The position numbers were made by a program, and so were the translations under genes. This document shows positions 17,701 to 25,341 of a DNA stretch of 64,000 nucleotides, in pieces (positions within the stretch are counted from its first letter, which is position 1; each line of letters opens with the position of its first letter). The stretch comes from Sediminibacillus terrae (GTDB lineage: Bacteria > Bacillota > Bacilli > Bacillales > Amphibacillaceae), in the NCBI RefSeq assembly GCF_009602435.1, contig NZ_VZDQ01000023.1:1-64000 (forward strand), given 5' to 3'. Under the pieces are notes generated by a model. The model ran no database searches. It was not told the origin of the DNA and saw nothing but the letters and a program-made list of their open reading frames with translations.

Positions 17701-18014
17701 TGGCATGGGCAGCATTGGTAGTAGCAGGTATGTTTGAAATGTTTGGCGTCACCATGATCAACAAATTGCATAAAGATAAAAGCTGGCAGCCATTCATACT
17801 GCTGGTGGCCGGGTTTGCCGGGAGCTTCCTGTTCCTTGCTTATGCTTTGCAAACTTTGCCGATGGGGACAGCATACGCCATCTGGACAGGGATAGGCGCG
17901 GCAGGTGGTGCGATTACCGGCATGGTTTTATATGGAGAATCGAAACACTGGAAGCGGGTCCTGTTCATCATCGTGATTTTGGGGGCTGCGGTCGGGTTGA
18001 AGCTGGTGTCTTGA
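17700..18014 (+). CDS. ykkD: SMR guanidinium exporter subunit, YkkD-like
   Basis: A 104-residue partner with four membrane helices. 'VVAGMFEMFGVTMINKL' carries the membrane Glu, and 'PMGTAYAIWTGIGAAGGAITGM' is the SMR signature. Translation is coupled to the preceding gene. The YkkCD pair exports guanidinium in exchange for protons. Confidence 0.92.
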   Translation: MAWAALVVAGMFEMFGVTMINKLHKDKSWQPFILLVAGFAGSFLFLAYALQTLPMGTAYAIWTGIGAAGGAITGMVLYGESKHWKRVLFIIVILGAAVGLKLVS

Positions 18015-18322
18015 TGGATGGAGTTGGTTCAACAGGAGATAAAACAGTTGAAGGAGGATCATTTTTACCGGATAGAAGTAGGATTTTCCGGGAAAAAATC
18101 ACCTTGGAAAAGCAGGATTGATGTCACTAGATGAAGAAGGTAACAGGAGTAGTCCCATGGATTGCTTAAGAGTGATGGATGGTGCCTGAATCGTAAATAT
18201 TGCATAAAGAATGAAGGATTTCGTGCAAAACTGTTTTGCTTTTGGAGAGTTGTATTTTTTGCAGATATAAAAAACATGAAAGCAGACAAGCCTTTTTATT
18301 CTGAAATGACGGAGGAACAGCA
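18015..18322. other. Gene-free stretch
   Basis: About 300 bases with no supported gene. Short frames on both strands lack ribosome binding sites and resemble nothing known to me. A purine-rich GAAGGAGG at 18051-18058 is not followed by a usable start. Confidence 0.45.
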
Positions 18323-18805
18323 ATGAAAAAACTATTTCAATACAACTGGCAAGTCCGTGATGACTGGTTTACTTGGTGTGAACATGTTCCGGAGGAAGAG
18401 CTGTTGAAGAATCGGGCAGGAGGGGTCGGCAGCATCCTGTACACTTTGTTTCATATAATAGAAGTCGAACACAGTTGGCTTATTCTAGATTTGAAAGGCG
18501 ATCCGGAGCGGGAGAAACTATCATTCGAAAAGTATGACAGCCTGAAGAAAGTCAGAGAGCTGTCAGAAAGACTTCACAGGGAAGTCGAGCCTTTTGTGGA
18601 TCAATGGACAAGCGAAATGGAGGCACGGCTGTTCATCGAAAAGGATGCGGACGGGAACACAGTAAGCTTTAAGCATGGAGAAATCATTCGGCATGTGATT
18701 GCCCATGAAATACATCATATCGGTCAGCTATCCATTTGGGCGAGAGAACTGGGGAGACAACCTGTTACCGCAAATCTTATCAGAAGAGGGCTGTTTGCCG
18801 ACTGA
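18323..18805 (+). CDS. DinB-family metal-binding four-helix protein
   Basis: A 160-residue protein with the DinB/YfiT-like layout. Three histidines that would bind the metal lie in 'LFHIIEVEHSW' (about residues 41-46) and 'HVIAHEIHHIGQL' (about 130-140). Family members include damage-induced proteins of unknown activity and thiol-S-transferases. GACGGAGG precedes the ATG. Single gene with a hairpin downstream. Exact activity is unknown. Confidence 0.85.
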   Translation: MKKLFQYNWQVRDDWFTWCEHVPEEELLKNRAGGVGSILYTLFHIIEVEHSWLILDLKGDPEREKLSFEKYDSLKKVRELSERLHREVEPFVDQWTSEMEARLFIEKDADGNTVSFKHGEIIRHVIAHEIHHIGQLSIWARELGRQPVTANLIRRGLFAD

Positions 18806-18845
18806 AGTTGCAAGCTTCAATAAATTTCGGTTAATCGAATGCAAG

Positions 18846-18883
18846 AAAACGACCGGCTCCAAGGAAGAAGCCGGTTGTCGTTT
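18846..18883. terminator. Bidirectional terminator between convergent genes
   Basis: AAACGACCGGCT and AGCCGGTTGTCGTTT arms form a stem with A- and T-rich flanks. It serves the DinB-like gene and the convergent GH43 gene. Confidence 0.8.
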
Positions 18884-19867
18884 CTAGTCTTCGTAGGGAT
18901 CAATCGTTTGAATTGTTCCATCTGTGTTGTATTTCAATTCAGTAAACTTAACGGAGCGTTTGTGATTAACGCCATCGGACAGCGAACAATCATGATAGAA
19001 CAAGTACCACTTATCCTTGAACTGCACTATCGAATGGTGGGTAGTCCAGCCGATGACCGGTTTCAAAATCGTACCTTTGAACTCGAATGGCCCTTCTGGA
19101 TTTTCGCTCACTGCATAGACAATTTTGTGTGTCGTTCCTGTGGAGTAGGAGAGATAGTAAAGGCCGTTGTATTTATGAACCCACGGTCCTTCGAAATACC
19201 TGCGGTCTTCATCCCCAGCGAGAATCGGATTGCCGTTTTCGTCTACAATGGAAATTTCTTTTGGCTCCCGCTTGAATGTGAGCATATCGTCGCTTAATTC
19301 TGCCACGATGGGACCCAATGCGGGTTCAGAGGGATCCGGCCCCACTGCATCCGGCTTGAATGTACCAGTCTGCCATTTTTCCAGCTGCCCACCCCAAAGT
19401 CCGCCGAAATAGACATATGCTTTGTCGTCATCATCGACTAAAACGGCGGGATCGATGCTGAAGCTTCCCGGTATGTAGTTTTCCTCGGCTTTGAATGGAC
19501 CTGCTGGATTAGGGCTGGTCGCAACACCGATGCGAAAGTTGCCTTGATGATCCCGAGCGGGGAAAAATAAATAATAGGTGTTGTTTTTATAAGCAGCGTC
19601 AGGCGCCCAAAGCTGTCGGCTTGCCCAAGGGATATCATCCACATGTAGTACTTGGCCGTGGTCTACGCACGGTCCGTTCATATCCTCCAATGATAATACA
19701 TGATAATCCTTCATTTTATATTGGTCGCCATTATCATTGGAAGGTTCGTCATGATCCAAGTCGTGTGAAGGATAAATATAAACCTTTCCCTCAAAAACGT
19801 GGGCAGAAGGGTCTGCCGTAAAGATATGTGTTACCAAAGGCTGGTTGGGCTTAACGTTTTCCGCCAT
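18884..19867 (-). CDS. GH43 family arabinofuranosidase/xylosidase, cytoplasmic
   Basis: A 327-residue five-bladed beta-propeller glycosidase. Catalytic features of GH43: general base Asp in 'FTADPSAHVFEGKVYIYPSHD', the pKa-modulating Asp in 'SIDPAVLVDDD', and the general acid Glu in 'YFEGPWVHKYNGLYYLSYS'. No signal peptide, so it acts on imported oligosaccharides. ATG 19867 follows GGAGGG by 7 nt. The ATG 15 nt earlier overlaps that site. A cre site covers the transcription start region, so glucose repression is likely. No transporter lies next to it. Arabinose versus xylose specificity cannot be told. Confidence 0.9.
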   Translation of the reverse strand: MAENVKPNQPLVTHIFTADPSAHVFEGKVYIYPSHDLDHDEPSNDNGDQYKMKDYHVLSLEDMNGPCVDHGQVLHVDDIPWASRQLWAPDAAYKNNTYYLFFPARDHQGNFRIGVATSPNPAGPFKAEENYIPGSFSIDPAVLVDDDDKAYVYFGGLWGGQLEKWQTGTFKPDAVGPDPSEPALGPIVAELSDDMLTFKREPKEISIVDENGNPILAGDEDRRYFEGPWVHKYNGLYYLSYSTGTTHKIVYAVSENPEGPFEFKGTILKPVIGWTTHHSIVQFKDKWYLFYHDCSLSDGVNHKRSVKFTELKYNTDGTIQTIDPYED

Positions 19868-19886
19868 GTAATATCCCTCCATCTAA

Positions 19887-19911
19887 TGTAAATGCTTTCA
19901 CTAGTAGTATA
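19887..19911 (-). promoter_or_regulatory. -10 box and cre site before the GH43 gene
   Basis: On the minus strand TATACT (19911-19906) is followed after 5 bp by TGAAAGCATTTACA (19900-19887), which differs from the CcpA cre consensus TGWNANCGNTNWCA at one central base. A cre over the transcription start is typical for catabolite repression. Confidence 0.6.
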
Positions 19912-20028
19912 ACGGAATCTTTTTACTTTGTACATTGAATAAACTAACTTTGTTGATTGATAAAAGTATAGATGATAAACGGAAGTCGTGTTAAGTTAGA
20001 TGGCAGTAAGCAGGAGGTGTGTGGCTGG

Positions 20029-20376
20029 ATGGAAAAACCATTGTTCATTTGGTTGAAAGCAGCTAAGGACAATTTATTTTTGGTAATAGCGATGATCACG
20101 TTGATAGTCTTTCTTTATCCTTTTTGGTTGGGTTTTCCACTTTATTACATAAGCGGCGTTTTTCCACTTGCTGTTCCCATTCTATTTCCTTTAGCTTCTG
20201 CTTTGTTACTTTCTGTAGGTTTTATCTATATAAATCTATTGGCAGCAAAAGCTATGAAAGATAATAAAGGAAAGCGAAGCGTATGTCAGTGGACATTACA
20301 TTTTCAGGTTTGGACGATCAGTATCTCCTTTTTCTTTCTGTTGATTGGTTATTGCATGGTATTGTTATTCAGTTGA
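20029..20376 (+). CDS. Hypothetical three-helix membrane protein
   Basis: A 115-residue protein with three or four hydrophobic segments (about 17-35, 40-70 and 92-113). CAGGAGGTG lies 9 nt before ATG 20029. No family recognised. The frame-shifted ynfA follows 46 nt downstream. Confidence 0.6.
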   Translation: MEKPLFIWLKAAKDNLFLVIAMITLIVFLYPFWLGFPLYYISGVFPLAVPILFPLASALLLSVGFIYINLLAAKAMKDNKGKRSVCQWTLHFQVWTISISFFFLLIGYCMVLLFS

Positions 20377-20422
20377 TTTTTCGATTTGACCTGTTTACAA
20401 ACTTTTATGGGTATTTCAGGGA

Positions 20423-20757
20423 GTGATCAAAATAATTTATGCCATTTTTTTATTTCTGTTAGCCGGCATAGCAGAAATTGGCGGAGGGTATTTAATCTGG
20501 TTATGGTTAAGAGAAGGAAAGTCTTACTACTGGGGTATAGGGGGCGGAATTGCTTTGGCTCTGTACGGGGTCATTGCTACATTTCATAACTTCCCGACAT
20601 TCGGCAGAGTGTACGCTGCATATGGGGGCGTTTTTATCGTTCTTTCTGTTTTATGGGGATGGGGAATCGATAAAAAACACCGGATTTCTATGATTGGCTG
20701 GGAGCTGCCATATGCCTGGCAGGAGTTTCGGTGATGTTGTTTGCACCGCGTCAGTAA
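20423..20757 (+). pseudogene. YnfA/UPF0060 membrane protein, frameshifted at a poly-A run
   Basis: From GTG 20423 the frame encodes the UPF0060 family ('[32 protein letters not shown]'), then goes wrong and stops at 20734. In another frame the DNA continues with the family's normal C-terminal helix ('[21 protein letters not shown]') to TAA 20755-20757. Adding one A to the six-A run at 20672-20677 joins them exactly into a 4-helix protein of about 111 residues. Either a sequencing deletion or a real frameshift. UPF0060 proteins are SMR-like with unknown substrate. Confidence 0.8.
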
Positions 20758-20761
20758 AAAC

Positions 20762-20795
20762 GAAGCGTATCTTGCCGAATGTGTAGATACGCTTC
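20762..20795. terminator. Hairpin between convergent ynfA and the Rrf2 gene
   Basis: Perfect 10-bp arms GAAGCGTATC and GATACGCTTC around a 14-nt loop lie between the two convergent genes. The T-run is weak on both sides. Confidence 0.55.
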
Positions 20796-20806
20796 ATTGG
20801 ACACGT

Positions 20807-21241
20807 TTATTGTGCAGCTTCTTTCTTTAGAATATCGTCCACGACATCAGCAATGGTCACATTCCCAAGGGCTTTCTCCATGGCCTGTTCGGCTGCTGAG
20901 AACATTGGACCGATGGTGTCCTGGATATTCTTCCCCACCGTACAATCAGGGTTCGGGTTTTCATGGATACTGAAAAGTTCTTTTTCCTGGACTACCTGGA
21001 CAGCCTTATAAACATCGTGCAGGGTGATCTCCGAAAGATCTTTCGCTGGTTGTGCACCCGCTATTCCCGGCCGGACTTTCACCAGCTCGGCTTTTTTTAA
21101 CATCCCGATTATTTTTCTGATGAGGGCTGGATTGGTATTGACGCTGGCCGCAATAAATTCCGAAGAGTTTTGTTCTCCTTTATTGACTTCCAGCAATGCT
21201 AATATATGGACGCCTACAGCAAAACGACTGCTGATGGACAT
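20807..21241 (-). CDS. Rrf2-family transcriptional regulator (YwnA-like)
   Basis: A 144-residue winged-helix protein: 'SSRFAVGVHILALLEVN', recognition helix 'NPALIRKIIGMLKKAELV', and the Rrf2 wing 'GIAGAQPAKDLSEITLHDVYKAV'. Only one Cys (in 'NPDCTVG') is present, so no classical Fe-S cluster is likely; this fits the YwnA/YwgB branch. It is divergent from an NAD(P)-binding protein, as in B. subtilis ywnA-ywnB. It probably represses that gene through palindromes at 21375-21402. Confidence 0.88.
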   Translation of the reverse strand: MSISSRFAVGVHILALLEVNKGEQNSSEFIAASVNTNPALIRKIIGMLKKAELVKVRPGIAGAQPAKDLSEITLHDVYKAVQVVQEKELFSIHENPNPDCTVGKNIQDTIGPMFSAAEQAMEKALGNVTIADVVDDILKKEAAQ

Positions 21242-21344
21242 AACTCTTCACCTTCCTTGAACGGGATAAATCGATCATGTAATGAGGATGAGTACCTCAA
21301 TATTATAGCGTAAAGCGGACAAACATGGGAAGAATCCCTTTTTG

Positions 21345-21402
21345 TTGACTTGAATAACACTTGTAACTAAAATTATTACATGTAATCGATTATATTACAT
21401 GT
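21345..21402 (+). promoter_or_regulatory. Promoter and paired ATTACATGT operators of the NAD(P)-binding gene
   Basis: TTGACT (21345-21350), 17 bp, TAAAAT (21368-21373). A perfect palindrome ATTACATGTAAT (21375-21386) follows the -10 box, and ATTACATGT recurs at 21394-21402, 19 bp further on, about two helical turns. This is the layout of a repressor operator for the divergent Rrf2-family protein. Confidence 0.7.
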
Positions 21403-21435
21403 TTGGGTGTTCAGAGAAACAGGAGGGATTCGAAA

Positions 21436-22077
21436 ATGAAAATTGGAATTATTGGTGCAAGCGGTAAAGCAGGAGGTCTGATTTTAAAAGAGGCACAGGA
21501 CAGAGGACATGATGTAACGGCAATTGTGAGAAATGCAGAAAAAATCACCGATCCGGAGGTTTCTGTCCTCGAGAAAAACATCTTTGATTTAACAGCAGAC
21601 GAATTCAAGCCATTTGATGTGGTGGTCAATGCATTCAATGCAGCTCCAGGCGAGGAACACCATCATGTAGAGGCTGGAAGGGTGCTGATCGAGGCAGCAA
21701 AAGGCGCTCCTGATACAAAACTCTTCGTGGTGGGTGGAGCAGGAAGTTTGTTTGTGGACGAAGAGAAAACGACTCGTTTATTTGATACACCTGATTTTCC
21801 GGATGCATATTTGCCAACTGCCAAAAACGCAGGTCGGAATCTTGAAGATTTGGAAAGTACCACCAGTATTCAATGGACTTATCTTAGCCCGGCTGCTTTC
21901 TTCGATCCCGACGGAAAGCGCACTGGAACTTACCAAACAGGGAAAGACCAGGTCATTCAAAACGCAAACGGTGATAGCTATGTCAGCTATCCGGACTTTG
22001 CCATTGCGGTACTGGACGAAATTGAAAACCCAGTACATCCAAATGAACGCTTCACCGTCGTCTCCAACCCAGAATAA
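21436..22077 (+). CDS. NAD(P)-binding oxidoreductase (YwnB-like, atypical SDR)
   Basis: A 213-residue single-domain Rossmann protein. 'KIGIIGASGKAGGLILKEA' is the NAD(P) motif (GASGKAG), and 'VVGGAGSLFVDEEKTTRL' and 'WTYLSPAAFFDPDG' are typical of the YwnB/NmrA-like group. AGGAGGG precedes ATG 21436. Regulation by the divergent Rrf2 protein, which in related pairs responds to electrophile or redox stress, is inferred. A double palindromic repeat follows directly. Confidence 0.88.
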   Translation: MKIGIIGASGKAGGLILKEAQDRGHDVTAIVRNAEKITDPEVSVLEKNIFDLTADEFKPFDVVVNAFNAAPGEEHHHVEAGRVLIEAAKGAPDTKLFVVGGAGSLFVDEEKTTRLFDTPDFPDAYLPTAKNAGRNLEDLESTTSIQWTYLSPAAFFDPDGKRTGTYQTGKDQVIQNANGDSYVSYPDFAIAVLDEIENPVHPNERFTVVSNPE

Positions 22078-22090
22078 CCATACCCGCCAG

Positions 22091-22135
22091 AAAAGGGACA
22101 GTCCCCGCTTGTGTTTCGGGGACTGTCCCTTTTTC
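22091..22135. repeat. GGGACAGTCCCC palindromic repeat, terminator-like
   Basis: AAAAGGGACAGTCCCC and GGGGACTGTCCCTTTTT form a 16-bp perfect stem with an 11-nt loop, 13 nt after the YwnB-like stop. Flanking A- and T-runs would allow bidirectional termination. It belongs to a dispersed family in this window. Confidence 0.85.
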
Positions 22136-22140
22136 AGTTG

Positions 22141-22174
22141 GGGACTGACCCCAATCCCGATTGGGGTCAGTCCC
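22141..22174. repeat. GGGACTGACCCC palindromic repeat
   Basis: GGGACTGACCCCAAT and ATTGGGGTCAGTCCC form a 15-bp perfect stem with a 4-nt loop. It is the second, variant copy in tandem with the preceding palindrome. Confidence 0.85.
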
Positions 22175-22228
22175 TCTGTGAGGAGATGAACATGTTATAA
22201 TGGTGGGAGTGAGGAGGGGGAATTGTTG

Positions 22229-22900
22229 GTGAAACATGTTATTTTCGATATGGATGGGACGCTTTTTCAAACGGACAGGATTCTAGAATTATCGTTGGCG
22301 GAAACATTTCAGGATTTACGGAGCAAGGGATTATGGAGCGGGAAAACGCCGCTTGAGGAGTATCGCAGCATTATGGGGGTACCACTCCCTGAAGTATGGA
22401 GGACTTTATTGCCGAACCACCCTGAACCTATCAGGGAACAAACAGATGCCTTTTTTCTCAGTCAGCTGATAAGCAATATCAGAGATGGCAAGGGTGCTTT
22501 ATATCCAGGTGTAGTAGAAGTTTTTCAACATTTGGCAGGAAACGGGTTCAGTATATACATAGCGAGCAACGGCTTGATAGATTATTTAAGCGCCATCGTC
22601 GAATATTATCAGCTCGACCGATGGGTAAAGGAAACGTTCAGTATTCAACAAATCGACTCGTTGAATAAGGGGGACCTAGTCAAACAGATCGTCGATAAAT
22701 ATGGGATAGAAGAGGGGATAGTGATTGGTGACAGGCTGTCCGATATTAAAGCTGCCAAGCAAAACGGATTGGTGTCGGTCGGTTGTCACTTCGATTTTGC
22801 TCGTGAAGAGGAACTGGCACAAGCCGATGTTGTCATTGATGTGCTGTCAGAACTGACCACACTCATTCCTGCATTGGGTAAGCAGCCGGAATCGATCTAA
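22229..22900 (+). CDS. HAD-superfamily hydrolase (phosphatase-like)
   Basis: A 223-residue HAD with motif I 'VIFDMDGTLF' (nucleophile Asp), a cap domain of the beta-PGM/PGP type, motif II 'IASNG', a motif III Lys around 'NKGDLV', and motif IV 'IVIGDRLSDIKAAKQNG'. The start is uncertain: GTG 22229 gives the usual N-terminus MKHVIFDMDGT, while TTG 22226 is better spaced from AGGAGG. The HIT-like gene begins 28 nt downstream, so the two may form an operon. Substrate unknown. Confidence 0.85.
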   Translation: MKHVIFDMDGTLFQTDRILELSLAETFQDLRSKGLWSGKTPLEEYRSIMGVPLPEVWRTLLPNHPEPIREQTDAFFLSQLISNIRDGKGALYPGVVEVFQHLAGNGFSIYIASNGLIDYLSAIVEYYQLDRWVKETFSIQQIDSLNKGDLVKQIVDKYGIEEGIVIGDRLSDIKAAKQNGLVSVGCHFDFAREEELAQADVVIDVLSELTTLIPALGKQPESI

Positions 22901-22928
22901 TACAGTTCTTTAAAGAGGGGAACGGGAA

Positions 22929-23414
22929 ATGCGAACCATTACGTTATCGAACGGAAAGACAGTCGAGGTCGAATGTCTCAGCTGCGCCTTGACCAGTGGA
23001 GCCATAAGACCTGATGGAGGCGTAATAGTAGAGACAGCATTTTTTCATGCGCATCAGGATGTTGCCTATCCAATCAAGGGACTGGTCATTCTGGCTTCCA
23101 AGCGTCATATCAAGGGCCTGGATGAGTTGACGGAAGAAGAGCGATTGGATTATATCCATCTGCTGGCAAGGATACGCAAAGCACAGAGAGACATACTCGG
23201 AATCGACTATGTATATTACTTTTACAACGAGGACACCACCCATCATTTCCATACTTGGATGGTGCCGCGTTATCCGTGGATGGAAGCTTTCGGACGATCT
23301 GTGGAGTCGGTCAGACCGGTGTTGCTTCATGCCCGTAATAAGCGGAATAGCGAAAAGGAACGTGCAGAAGCCATGGAGGCGATTGAAGCTTTGAAAAATG
23401 AATTGAATGGCTAA
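22929..23414 (+). CDS. HIT-like (histidine triad superfamily) protein
   Basis: A 161-residue protein. 'DTTHHFHTWMVPRYPWM' holds an HxH triad-like motif (HHFHTW) as in HIT/GalT-superfamily nucleotide hydrolases and transferases, and 'LVILASKRHIKGLDELTEEE' is a typical HIT strand-loop. AGAGGGG precedes the ATG. The degenerate triad means that activity is not assured. A palindromic repeat follows 26 nt after the stop. Confidence 0.75.
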   Translation: MRTITLSNGKTVEVECLSCALTSGAIRPDGGVIVETAFFHAHQDVAYPIKGLVILASKRHIKGLDELTEEERLDYIHLLARIRKAQRDILGIDYVYYFYNEDTTHHFHTWMVPRYPWMEAFGRSVESVRPVLLHARNKRNSEKERAEAMEAIEALKNELNG

Positions 23415-23440
23415 ACCGGGAAATCAATTGGTATCTTTAA

Positions 23441-23475
23441 GGGGACTGACCCCAAACCCGATTGGGGTCAGTCCC
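23441..23475. repeat. GGGGACTGACCCC palindromic repeat
   Basis: GGGGACTGACCCCAA and TTGGGGTCAGTCCCC form a 15-bp perfect stem with a 5-nt loop, nearly identical to the repeat at 22141. Located between the HIT-like gene and the diguanylate cyclase. Confidence 0.85.
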
Positions 23476-23554
23476 CTCTGTGAAATTATTAACATTCTTG
23501 TTTCTATTTGGATTATTGTATGCTATTTTTACATAGGTGATGAAAGTGATAATT

Positions 23555-24625
23555 ATGAAGGAACTACTCTCAAACTTGGCGATTTTGTCTTCTTTGTTGA
23601 TTCTTTATACACAGATGACTAGTGCATCGCCGCTAAGCCGGGGCTCCAGTTGGAGAAGGAAAATCACTATTGGTCTATTTGGTGGATTACTGAGTAACAT
23701 TTTGATGCAGTACAGCATGAATATCGGCAACACGATTATCGATTTGCGTCATATCCCCATTATTATAATGGCTTACTATGGAGGCTATTTGCCCACGTTG
23801 TCGGCAGGTGTACTGATTATCTTTGGGCGTTTTCTCTTCGGATTCAATACATCCTCATTCGCGGCCATTCTTCTGGTGACGCTCATTTCTGCTGCTGCTT
23901 TGCTGATTTCCCGCAGGCAATTTTCAAAAAAGAAAAAGATATTTTGGATGGTCACTATTTCAAACCTTGTATTTACTGTCCTTGTCTTAAATCTGTTAAA
24001 TGATAAGAAACTGCTGCTCTTTTTGGTGCCAATCTATTGGGGGATTTCTTATTTAGCGGGTTTCATTTCATTTTCCGTCGTTGAATATGCAAGAAGGAGC
24101 CAGGAATTGTTCAGTCGATACAAGGCAGAATCGGCAACCGACGGATTGACAGGGCTGAATAATTTCCGGAAGTTCGATGAGACCTTCAATCAGTTATTGT
24201 TCAACCAGGAAAGAATGAGTGAGAAGCTTTCACTCTTATATATCGACATTGACTACTTCAAAAAAATAAATGACAGGTATGGTCATGGGGAAGGGGATGT
24301 CGTGTTAAAAGAGCTGGGAAATATTCTGAAAAGCTCCACAAGATCGTTTGATATCGTCAGTCGGAATGGAGGAGAAGAGTTCACCGTGATTTTACGGGAC
24401 TGCGGACTCAATCAGGCAATTGAATTAAGTGAACTGATCCGGAAAAATGTAGAGGAATTCACTTTCATATTAAACTCCGGCCATCAAATGAATATCACCG
24501 TATCTATCGGGATTGCCAGTTTTGACGACACGACAAGAAATGCCGCCGATTTGATCGATGATGCGGACAAAGCGCTTTATCAAGCAAAAAGAACCGGCCG
24601 CAATCGAGTCTGCGTATCTCAATAA
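23555..24625 (+). CDS. Membrane diguanylate cyclase, 5TMR-LYT plus GGDEF (DgcK/YhcK-like)
   Basis: A 356-residue protein. Five or six membrane helices (about 1-190) with 'LRHIPIIIMAYYGGYLPTLSAG' match the 5TM-LYT sensor domain. The C-terminal GGDEF domain (about 200-355) has 'ATDGLTGLNNFRKFDE', 'LYIDIDYFKKINDRYGHGEGD' and the active site 'RNGGEEF', so it should be catalytically competent and make cyclic di-GMP. No RxxD inhibitory site is obvious four residues before it. ATG 23540 is an alternative start; neither has a strong ribosome binding site. Confidence 0.9.
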   Translation: MKELLSNLAILSSLLILYTQMTSASPLSRGSSWRRKITIGLFGGLLSNILMQYSMNIGNTIIDLRHIPIIIMAYYGGYLPTLSAGVLIIFGRFLFGFNTSSFAAILLVTLISAAALLISRRQFSKKKKIFWMVTISNLVFTVLVLNLLNDKKLLLFLVPIYWGISYLAGFISFSVVEYARRSQELFSRYKAESATDGLTGLNNFRKFDETFNQLLFNQERMSEKLSLLYIDIDYFKKINDRYGHGEGDVVLKELGNILKSSTRSFDIVSRNGGEEFTVILRDCGLNQAIELSELIRKNVEEFTFILNSGHQMNITVSIGIASFDDTTRNAADLIDDADKALYQAKRTGRNRVCVSQ

Positions 24626-24627
24626 GA

Positions 24628-24661
24628 GGGACAGTCCCCAATTGCTCCAGGGGACTGTCCC
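24628..24661. repeat. GGGACAGTCCCC palindromic repeat after the cyclase gene
   Basis: GGGACAGTCCCC and GGGGACTGTCCC arms (12 bp) with a 10-nt loop begin 3 nt after the stop codon. It also abuts the breakpoint of an inverted nucleotidyltransferase fragment. Confidence 0.85.
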
Positions 24662-24679
24662 CATTCCGTCCAAAGGATA

Positions 24680-24803
24680 GTGTGATATTAGGATGCTCGG
24701 CGTCAATAGCGATATCAATATCAGAACTTTGCTTTTGCTGCATTCTTGCCCATGATCCAAATAAATATACTGTCACACCATGATGTGGCATCGTCTTTTC
24801 CAA
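24680..24803 (-). pseudogene. Nucleotidyltransferase (MNT antitoxin) N-terminal fragment, inverted
   Basis: The minus strand encodes 'GVTVYLFGSWARMQQKQSSDIDIAID', the GSxAR-x-DxDIA core of MNT-type minimal nucleotidyltransferases, then loses similarity at the palindromic repeat. Upstream the frame meets a TAG. The matching C-terminal half lies on the opposite strand at 24861-25055, so this half seems to have been inverted. Confidence 0.7.
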
Positions 24804-24860
24804 AATACGCTAGTGTTCATTCAACGTTCGTTCGTGTGAGTTCATTTACATCACACCCTT

Positions 24861-25055
24861 ACCCTTTTTCCTTTAGTATCCCCAGCTCTTAAGCAAAGAT
24901 TGCTGGCTGCTCTTGAAAATAGTAAGATTCCTTATCATACAGATGTTGTTGAGTTAGCGGAAGCCAATGACTCTTTAAGGCAAAAGATCCTTCAAGAGGG
25001 GGTTATCTTATGGAAAGAATCCAACAGCGATTTCAAGCAGCAGCGAATGCTTTGA
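24861..25055 (+). pseudogene. Nucleotidyltransferase (MNT antitoxin) C-terminal fragment
   Basis: A 65-codon frame including 'LLAALENSKIPYHTDVVELA' and 'LRQKILQEGVILW', the second half of the MNT fold with the third Asp ('TDVV'). It has no start codon of its own. It overlaps the HEPN gene start by 46 nt, as intact MNT-HEPN pairs often do. Confidence 0.7.
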
Positions 25056-25261
25056 AGGCATTTAAAAAGCTGGTGATAATAGAAAATCCGGATGATATTG
25101 AGCGTGATGAGGCAATCGCTGCTCTCTCCATGGTAGATGATCGAAATCTTATAGTTCACACTTATAATGAAGAAGTTGCCATAAAAATCTATAAAAATTT
25201 AAACCACCACTATTTCCTACTCGATAGCTGGTTATCCAGAATGGCGGAGAAAACCGAATAG
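25010..25261 (+). pseudogene. HEPN (HI0074-type) toxin partner with internal deletion
   Basis: An 83-residue frame with AGAGGGGG upstream. The N-terminus 'ERIQQRFQAAANALKAFKKL' and the C-terminal 'MVDDRNLIVHTYNEEVA' match HI0074-type HEPN proteins, which are usually about 130-140 residues. About 50 central residues between 'DDIERDEAI' and 'ALSMVDD' are missing in frame. The Rx4-6H-like element (RNLIVHTY) survives. With the partner nucleotidyltransferase destroyed, a live toxin is unlikely. Confidence 0.7.
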
Positions 25262-25273
25262 CCGGATTATTGC

Positions 25274-25304
25274 AAAACACGCTTGACCTAATCAAGCGTG
25301 TTTT
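25274..25304. terminator. Terminator after the HEPN remnant
   Basis: AAAACACGCTTGA and TCAAGCGTGTTTT arms form a 13-bp stem with a 5-nt loop. Confidence 0.8.
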
Positions 25305-25341
25305 CTGCATGTTTCCAAATCTATTCGCATTTATATGGCTG

